DNA of 10,429 nucleotides from Micrococcales bacterium (GTDB taxonomy: Bacteria; Actinomycetota; Actinomycetes; S36-B12), in NCBI GenBank assembly GCA_002694095.1, contig NZLD01000025.1:33501-43929 (forward strand), written 5' to 3'. This document shows positions 6,985-10,429 of the stretch, in pieces; within the stretch, counting starts at the first letter, position 1, and each line of letters opens with the position of its first letter. Under the pieces are notes generated by a model, which was given only the letters and a program-made list of their open reading frames with translations, was not told where the DNA came from and did no database searches. Made by a program: the position numbers and the translations under genes.

Positions 6985-7649
6985 CAGTTCTGATCTCTTC
7001 TGCGTGTTCGTATTCCCGCCTCGGGTGCTTCGGGATCCCGTCCGCGGACAACATCCTTGATCGGATCGTCCGTGCTGGAGACAACAATTTGCGGCGGCAC
7101 AGTTTGCGGCGGACCGGCGGGTTCGGAGACACCGGCAGCAACGGGGAGGCTAATAACGACCGACAGGAATGGGTGGTAGTCGGTACCCATCGCCGACCAC
7201 AACTCGGTGGCGAAGCGGTCCGAGAAGATCTTCCCGCCCACCCTCAAGTGGAGGTTGTGGCCTTGCTCGAGCAACGCGGCAAGTTCACCAGCACAGAATC
7301 GCTCGGGAATGTAGTCGTATTGAACAAGCGCGTGGAGCGCGAGGCCGAGAAGTTGGTGATCGTCCTCCGGGCGTGACGCCCAGGCAGTGAGAGCGTAGGT
7401 GAGGTTGTAGAAACGAAAAGGTTGGCGTCGTGATTCGACGATGCCGTTCTCACCCACTTCTTCGATCAAGGTGGTGGTGCGACGGGTGAGGTCTTCGCGG
7501 ATATCGGCCAAAAACAAGTTCAACGTCGGAGCCGTTCGCGCCGCCGCCCATTCCTTTTTCGGGGCATCGAAGGCGACTTTGGCGGCCTGACCACCCAGGC
7601 GCTCGGACTCGAGCAGGGCAGCAACAGCTCGGTCGACGTCCGCCAACAT
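6984..7649 (-). CDS. DUF4255 protein, Pvc16/Afp16-type tail terminator
   Basis: 221 residues, first gene of the leftward arm. The N-terminal half matches the Pvc16 N-terminal (DUF4255) pattern: 'MLADVDRAVAALLESE' (1-16), then 'PTLNLFLADIREDLTRR' (41-57), 'R.QPFRFYNLTYALTAWA' (75-91) and 'DDHQLLGLALHALVQYDYIP' (97-116). In eCIS and R-type tails this family caps the end of the tube and sheath. The C-terminal 50 residues are Pro-rich and unconserved. The frame stays open upstream to 7850, but the extension (Cys/His/Pro/Arg-rich) looks non-coding. I chose the ATG at 7649 because AAGGAG lies exactly six bases before it; the in-frame ATG at 7655 abuts that site and is less likely. Confidence 0.88.
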   Translation of the reverse strand: MLADVDRAVAALLESERLGGQAAKVAFDAPKKEWAAARTAPTLNLFLADIREDLTRRTTTLIEEVGENGIVESRRQPFRFYNLTYALTAWASRPEDDHQLLGLALHALVQYDYIPERFCAGELAALLEQGHNLHLRVGGKIFSDRFATELWSAMGTDYHPFLSVVISLPVAAGVSEPAGPPQTVPPQIVVSSTDDPIKDVVRGRDPEAPEAGIRTRRRDQN

Positions 7650-7655
7650 GAGCAT

Positions 7656-7661
7656 CTCCTT
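7656..7661 (-). promoter_or_regulatory. Shine-Dalgarno deciding the DUF4255 start
   Basis: Minus-strand AAGGAG, separated by six bases (ATGCTC) from the ATG at 7649. The in-frame ATG at 7655 directly abuts the motif, so the downstream ATG is preferred; the protein begins Met-Leu-Ala-Asp. Confidence 0.75.
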
Positions 7662-7796
7662 CGGGGAAGTTGTCGCAACTATGGCAGCCCCAAGGAGCCC
7701 CCCTGGGGAGGCACGACCGTTGTGCTTGTGAAAATTGTTACGAGAGGGGTCAATGTGGGGCCTAAGAAAGGTGCGAAAAGGATTTTTTACGCATCC

Positions 7797-7826
7797 GTGA
7801 CAACTAGCGGACCCGTGCCCTAGCGT
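7797..7826 (+). promoter_or_regulatory. Leaderless-type promoter for the cysteine-rich small protein
   Basis: A GTGACA -35-like box (7797-7802) and a TAGCGT -10 box (7821-7826, fitting actinobacterial TANNNT) are 18 bases apart. The -10 box ends eight bases before the ATG at 7835, so transcription would start at or next to the start codon. No Shine-Dalgarno is present, which agrees with a leaderless mRNA. Confidence 0.6.
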
Positions 7827-7834
7827 CTGTTCCC

Positions 7835-8026
7835 ATGGCTCTCTACTCATGCCCCGCTTGCGGGATGTCCGTCAACACCACCTGCGGCGCCTGTGACGCC
7901 GCCCTCGTCGACGACGTTCTCGTCAAAGACGACGGCACGTCCGTTGCGATCTCCGTGTGCCCGAACGGCCATGGCAAGATCAAGTCGCCCATGTGCTGCG
8001 GCACAGACATGACCTGCACGGTCTGA
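7835..8026 (+). CDS. Small cysteine-rich (zinc-ribbon-like) actinobacterial protein
   Basis: 63 residues with eight cysteines: CPACG (6-10), CGAC (17-20), Cys42, Cys54-Cys55 and Cys61, plus His46 in the block CPNGHGKIKSPMCCGTDM (42-59). The spacing suggests one or two zinc sites. I recognise the pattern 'CP.CG....T.CG.C.A.LVDD...DDGT.V.IS.CP..HGKIKSP.CCG.DM' as a conserved small protein widespread in Actinomycetota, but know no function for it. There is no signal peptide or membrane segment, so it should be cytoplasmic. The ATG is the only sensible start, placed right behind a promoter-like sequence with no ribosome-binding site. It is transcribed away from the eCIS arm and appears to be chromosomal rather than part of that system. 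Confidence 0.85.
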   Translation: MALYSCPACGMSVNTTCGACDAALVDDVLVKDDGTSVAISVCPNGHGKIKSPMCCGTDMTCTV

Positions 8027-8062
8027 AGATTGCCGGCTGAGCATTACCGCCGGAGAATTCTG

Positions 8063-8100
8063 GCCTGATTCACCGGACGAAGGCGCGGCTGAATCACGGC
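8063..8100. terminator. Hairpin between convergent genes, candidate bidirectional terminator
   Basis: TGATTCA (8066-8072) pairs perfectly with TGAATCA (8090-8096). The stem extends outward as GCC (8063-8065) with GGC (8098-8100) past a one-base bulge, and inward as CCG (8073-8075) with CGG (8086-8088) past another bulge. It lies between the stop at 8026 and the convergent DUF3145 stop at 8117. No T-run follows on either strand, so this would be an actinobacterial I-shaped terminator rather than a classic one. A weaker CCGGC/GCCGG stem (8033-8037, 8049-8053) precedes it. Confidence 0.55.
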
Positions 8101-8116
8101 TGTTGCGTGCGCGCTC

Positions 8117-8680
8117 CTACCCCACTTCGTGCAACACCCGCACCGTGGAATCTTCATGGGTGATGCGGAAGGGTTCGAGTTCATCGTCCCACGGTGTCCC
8201 GATAAGTCGATGGATCTCGTTGTTTACGCCCGACACGTCATCGGGCCGCGCTCCCGCGAGAAGGCTGCGCAAGCGATCTTCGTGGACCAGAACGTCACCG
8301 TGGGACCCGATCGTGGCGCGAAACAGACCCAGCGTCGGCGTGAACGCATAGCGCTCTCCTTCGACTCCTGCGCTCGGGTCTTCGCTGACCTCAAATCGCA
8401 TCGTGGAGAAGGAGACCAAAGCGCTGGCGATCTTGGCGGCCGTTCCCTGGGGCCCATGCCAGATGATTTCGGCCCGGACACTGCCCGGGGCGATGGGCTG
8501 GGAAGACCAATCCACGTTCACGGCGGTGCCGAAAACCCGAGCCAGAGCCCATTCCAGGTGCGGGGCAACCGCCGAGGCGCACGAGTGCACGAAAAGCACC
8601 CCGTGCGCAGAAAGCTCTTCCGCCCCTGCGCGGGGTGGTGCCTGTCGATCGTCCCGTCGGACGTCGATTACGACCGTCAT
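8117..8680 (-). CDS. DUF3145 family protein
   Basis: 187 residues matching the DUF3145 family, which is confined to Actinomycetota and of unknown function. Diagnostic stretches are HGVLFVHSCASAVAPHLEWA (26-45), 'VDWSSQPIAPGSVRAE' (56-71), 'GPQGTAAKIASAL' (76-88), 'RFEVSEDPSAGVEGERY' (95-111), 'TPTLGLFRA..G..GDVLVHEDRLR' (114-138) and 'GTPWDDELEPFR' near the end. No membrane segment or signal peptide; probably cytoplasmic. The first 25 residues are variable and Arg/Ala-rich. I keep the ATG at 8680 because GGGAGG stands four bases before it, but a shorter start near residue 28 cannot be excluded. It is a core chromosomal gene that helps place the window in Actinomycetota, divergent from bioY. 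Confidence 0.88.
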   Translation of the reverse strand: MTVVIDVRRDDRQAPPRAGAEELSAHGVLFVHSCASAVAPHLEWALARVFGTAVNVDWSSQPIAPGSVRAEIIWHGPQGTAAKIASALVSFSTMRFEVSEDPSAGVEGERYAFTPTLGLFRATIGSHGDVLVHEDRLRSLLAGARPDDVSGVNNEIHRLIGTPWDDELEPFRITHEDSTVRVLHEVG

Positions 8681-8805
8681 GTCGCCTCCCGGGGTCGAGG
8701 GTCGCCTTCCCCTGCGTCCTCACTCCGGTACGACTCACCCAAGGATAACCCCACAAGCCCCCTGGGCGGTACAGTTCCCTGCGCGCCACGCTGCGACGCA
8801 TACTC

Positions 8806-8828
8806 CAGGCGGCCCCACCGGCCGCCTG
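8806..8828 (+). promoter_or_regulatory. Perfect 9-bp inverted repeat in the bioY leader
   Basis: CAGGCGGCC (8806-8814) and GGCCGCCTG (8820-8828) are exact reverse complements around a five-base CCACC loop. The right arm ends two bases before the AGGAGGAGGAG ribosome-binding site and just after a CATACT -10-like box. It could be an operator for a biotin-responsive repressor, or an RNA hairpin limiting ribosome access. Confidence 0.7.
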
Positions 8829-8830
8829 TC

Positions 8831-8841
8831 AGGAGGAGGAG
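8831..8841 (+). promoter_or_regulatory. Extended Shine-Dalgarno of bioY
   Basis: AGGAGGAGGAG three bases before the ATG at 8845, offering overlapping anti-SD registers; AGGAGG at 8831-8836 has an eight-base spacing. It abuts the upstream inverted repeat, so folding of that stem could affect access. Confidence 0.8.
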
Positions 8842-8844
8842 ACC

Positions 8845-9420
8845 ATGGCCGTTGCCACCCCAGCCCCCGCTGTTCTCGGTGACTACGTCGCCCGCACCAA
8901 GGTGGCAACCGTCGCCCTCGTTCTTGGTGGAGCGGCCTTCGTCGGCATCTCCGCCCAGGTCGTCATTCCGCTGCCCTTCACCCCCGTCCCCCTGACCCTG
9001 CAGACTTTCGCGGTACTGCTAGTCGGCGCGGCTTTGGGTACCTGGCGCGGCATTGCGTCCATGGTCGTCTATGCCGCCGCGGGCACCGCCGGTGTTCCGT
9101 GGTTCTCGGCCGGGTCCTCCGGTTGGGGCGGGGCGAGCTACGGCTACATCCTCGGCTTCATCGTCGCAGCCGGGATCGTCGGTCGTCTCGCCGAACAGGG
9201 ATCGACCCGCACGGCGTTGCGCACCGCCGGTCTCATGGTGATCGGCAATGTCGTCATCTACGGCATCGGGGTGACGTATTTGAAGTTCGCGATTGATGTC
9301 ACCTGGGCCACGGCACTAAGCCTGGGCATGGTGCCGTTCCTCCTCGGTGACGCGCTCAAGATCGCCCTCGCCGCAGGTCTCTTCCCGGCTACCTGGCGCC
9401 TGGTTCAGCGCTTCAGTTAA
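8845..9420 (+). CDS. bioY: Biotin transporter BioY (ECF S-component)
   Basis: 191 residues, a six-helix membrane protein that binds biotin and imports it, alone or with an energy-coupling-factor (ATPase plus T-protein) module. The family marks are present: IPLPFTPVPLTLQTFAVLL (41-59), the 'GAALGTWRGI.SM.VYAAAGTAGVPWF' region (61-87), GGASYGYILGFIVAAGIVG (95-113) where many BioY proteins have GPTGGYLxGF, 'MVIGNVVIYGIGVTYL' (131-146), and 'PFLLGDALKIALAA' (164-177). The 'SGWGGASYGY' form is, as far as I recall, typical of actinobacterial BioY. No bioM or bioN lies beside it in this window. The start ATG follows a strong ribosome-binding site. The next gene begins seven bases after the stop, suggesting co-transcription. 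Confidence 0.93.
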   Translation: MAVATPAPAVLGDYVARTKVATVALVLGGAAFVGISAQVVIPLPFTPVPLTLQTFAVLLVGAALGTWRGIASMVVYAAAGTAGVPWFSAGSSGWGGASYGYILGFIVAAGIVGRLAEQGSTRTALRTAGLMVIGNVVIYGIGVTYLKFAIDVTWATALSLGMVPFLLGDALKIALAAGLFPATWRLVQRFS

Positions 9421-9427
9421 ACCTCCC

Positions 9428-9895
9428 GTGTCCACCCTGGCAATCCTGCGCACCTGGTCGGCCCGCCGCTGGGTAACCGCGCTGATCGCCGGAAGTCTTG
9501 TCGCGTTGGTCGTGGCAATTCCCACAGCAATCATCCCCAACCCGATCTTCGGTCGCGACATCGCTGTCACGTGGTGGTCGTACCCCATCGTCATCCTCAG
9601 CGGAATCCTGGGGGGCATGCTCATCGCCACCTACGTTCGAGAACCAGGCAACGAGGACATTGATAAGGCCGCCAAGGTGGGTTTTGTCGGCGGACTGCTC
9701 GCGTTCTTCGCCGTCGGCTGTCCGGTCTGCAACAAGCTCGTTCTCCTCGCCCTCGGCACGTCCGGAGCAATTACCTGGTTCGCTCCCTTCCAACCGATCC
9801 TCGCCTTCGCCTCGGTGTTGTTGATGGCCTGGGCCCTTCGCATTCGCCTGCGGACCATGGCGTCCTGCGCTGTGTCGGTGTCGACGACGGCGTAG
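9428..9895 (+). CDS. Small four-helix membrane protein with CPVCNK motif
   Basis: 155 residues from the GTG at 9428, seven bases after the bioY stop; the frame is open further upstream into bioY but that stretch is a shadow of bioY. A basic N-terminus (RTWSARRW, 8-15) precedes four likely transmembrane segments: about 17-37, 50-70, 84-110 and 118-137. The third carries VGCPVCNKLVLL (97-107) with Cys98 and Cys101 in a CxxC arrangement. The segment that follows, GTSGAITWFAPFQPIL, looks conserved. I recognise the 'GCPVCNK..LL.LG.SGA..yFAP.QP.L' pattern as an actinobacterial membrane protein type without a known function. The CxxC could bind a metal or act as a thiol-redox site at the membrane. 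Placement behind bioY suggests co-expression, not necessarily a biotin role. No good ribosome-binding site is seen. Confidence 0.75.
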   Translation: MSTLAILRTWSARRWVTALIAGSLVALVVAIPTAIIPNPIFGRDIAVTWWSYPIVILSGILGGMLIATYVREPGNEDIDKAAKVGFVGGLLAFFAVGCPVCNKLVLLALGTSGAITWFAPFQPILAFASVLLMAWALRIRLRTMASCAVSVSTTA

Positions 9896-9944
9896 CAGAT
9901 TCCGATGAATAGCAGACCCCGATGACGAGCAGACCCCGATGAGT
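9894..9944 (+). repeat. Three 17-bp tandem repeats with chained ATGA mini-ORFs
   Basis: Units are AGCAGATTCCGATGAAT (9894-9910), AGCAGACCCCGATGACG (9911-9927) and AGCAGACCCCGATGAGT (9928-9944). Each contains CGATGA. The ATG at 9905 opens a six-codon ORF (M-N-S-R-P-R) whose TGA overlaps the ATG at 9922. That opens M-T-S-R-P-R, whose TGA overlaps the ATG at 9939, the start of the peptidase gene (M-S-R-P-D). The repeat begins within the stop codon of the preceding gene. Confidence 0.9.
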
Positions 9945-10429
9945 AGACCCGACGTCGACCGCTGGATCGTGGCCAGCAGCGGTGGCTTCGTCGGCACCGG
10001 GCTGTGGGGGGTGATGCGCCCAGGGCGCATCTTCACTCGGGCGCTCGAGCTGTCCGGTCGACCGCGGCCTCGAGTCCTGTTGGTGCTCACCGCTTCAGGT
10101 GACGATCCCCAGTACCTGGCAGCGATGTACTCCGCGCTCGCCGATACCAACTGCGACGTCGACCATTTGGCGCTGTTTCCCCAACCTAACCGCGATGTTG
10201 ATGAGGCAATCGACGCCGCCGATGTCATCTGGGTAGGCGGTGGCTCAGTTGCGAACCTGCTCGCGTTGTGGCGACTCCACGGAGTCGACACCGCCATGCA
10301 TCGGGCCTGGGAATCAGGGACAGTCCTTGGTGGGGTGAGTGCCGGATCCATTTGCTGGCACGTCGGCGGGCCCACCGATTCCTTCGGGGCTCAACTCGCA
10401 CCGGTCACCGACGCTCTCGCCCTTGTGCC
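9939..10429 (+). CDS. Peptidase E / S51-family (class I glutamine amidotransferase-like) protein, N-terminal part
   Basis: The first 163 residues are visible and the gene runs off the right edge. The fold is that of peptidase E (S51, alpha-aspartyl dipeptidase) and related class I amidotransferase-like hydrolases: 'WIVASSGGF' (9-17), 'PRVLLVLTASGD' (44-55), 'IDAADVIWVGGGSVANLLALW' split over 91-111, and the nucleophile elbow GGVSAGSICW (131-140) with Ser134 as predicted catalytic serine, followed by PTDSF (145-149). The catalytic His is expected beyond the window. Cytoplasmic, with no signal peptide. The ATG at 9939 is the only ATG in frame before the conserved core. No Shine-Dalgarno precedes it; it overlaps the stop of a mini-ORF in the tandem repeat. 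Substrate cannot be predicted; aspartyl dipeptide hydrolysis is the family default. Confidence 0.87.
   Translation, partial: MSRPDVDRWIVASSGGFVGTGLWGVMRPGRIFTRALELSGRPRPRVLLVLTASGDDPQYLAAMYSALADTNCDVDHLALFPQPNRDVDEAIDAADVIWVGGGSVANLLALWRLHGVDTAMHRAWESGTVLGGVSAGSICWHVGGPTDSFGAQLAPVTDALALV

Larger units (their letters stand above)
7650..7834. promoter_or_regulatory. Divergent intergenic region at the eCIS locus edge
   Basis: 185 bases between the leftward eCIS arm and the rightward cysteine-rich gene. It holds the leaderless-type promoter listed separately. For the leftward arm, a minus-strand TTGACC (7749-7754) is a possible -35 box, but no convincing -10 follows at 16-18 bases. A small stem (CCCCA at 7688-7692 with TGGGG at 7704-7708) would lie in the leftward 5' leader. 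An A/T-rich patch (about 7764-7790) stands out from the GC-rich surroundings. No attachment site, tRNA or repeat is seen. Confidence 0.5.
8681..8844. promoter_or_regulatory. Divergent promoter region of the DUF3145 gene and bioY
   Basis: 164 bases. The bioY side has a CATACT -10-like box (8799-8804) with a poor TTCCCT -35-like box 18 bases upstream (8775-8780). The DUF3145 side has no box I would defend. The right end holds the inverted repeat and ribosome-binding site listed separately. No BioR-type TTATnnATAA operator is visible. Confidence 0.4.

Noticed and set aside
1..7649. Ordinary prophage
   Set aside because: No capsid, portal, terminase, integrase or lysis genes are seen. The AAA+ ATPase, DUF4255 and membrane-protein set fits an eCIS. 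The missing left side limits certainty.
7650..7834. Attachment site or tRNA at the eCIS edge
   Set aside because: No tRNA-like cloverleaf, integrase gene or direct-repeat pair is visible within the window.
7650..7850. N-terminal extension of the DUF4255 frame (67 extra residues)
   Set aside because: The extension has non-coding composition, overlaps the divergent promoter and the start of the cysteine-rich gene, and a good AAGGAG sits six bases before the ATG at 7649.
9347..9427. Upstream ATG start (27 extra residues) for the CPVCNK membrane protein
   Set aside because: The extension overlaps bioY out of frame and reads as Ser/Arg/Pro-rich shadow sequence; the GTG at 9428 gives a normal basic N-terminus before the first helix.
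9413..10375. 320-aa open frame on the minus strand
   Set aside because: It covers the CPVCNK membrane gene and the S51 gene in antisense, both supported by motifs. The translation is low-complexity Arg/Ser/Gly/Asp without a fold.

Overview
The window is high-GC DNA from an actinomycete (Actinomycetota). The evidence is a DUF3145 protein, a small actinobacterial multi-cysteine protein with a TANNNT leaderless promoter, a GTG start, dense gene packing with 1-8 base overlaps, and an actinobacterial-type BioY. I cannot name the genus.

Positions 1-7649 are one end of an extracellular/cytoplasmic contractile injection system (eCIS, phage-tail-like) locus, laid out as two converging arms. The rightward arm holds the 3' end of a baseplate J-like gene, a P2-I-like tail protein gene (TIGR02242 type) and a gene for a double zinc-ribbon, single-pass membrane protein with a discoidin-like outer domain. 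The three overlap by 4 bases each. The leftward arm starts at 7649 with DUF4255 (Pvc16/Afp16-type tail terminator), then an AAA+ ATPase (Pvc15/Afp15-type), then a second single-pass membrane protein with COG1470-like inner domains and Fn3-like outer domains. The arms meet tail to tail at 2781-2784, where the two stop codons share one TTAA. Sheath, tube, spike and effector genes must lie left of position 1; no integrase, tRNA or att site is visible.

The baseplate, terminator and ATPase proteins would build the particle. The two membrane proteins have the right shape to tie a cytoplasmic particle to the envelope: inner docking domains, one membrane span, and a cysteine-bearing Ser/Thr/Pro-rich exterior. 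This role is inferred from architecture and context.

From 7650 on the content is ordinary actinobacterial chromosome. There is a divergent intergenic region, a 63-aa cysteine-rich protein probably made from a leaderless mRNA, a hairpin between convergent genes, the DUF3145 gene, a divergent region with a perfect 9-bp GC-rich stem just before the bioY ribosome-binding site, bioY, a small four-helix membrane protein with a CPVCNK motif, and the 5' part of a peptidase E (S51) gene. The S51 start codon lies in a three-copy 17-bp tandem repeat whose upstream copies form two six-codon ORFs chained by ATGA overlaps. Every non-genic stretch is shorter than 200 bases.
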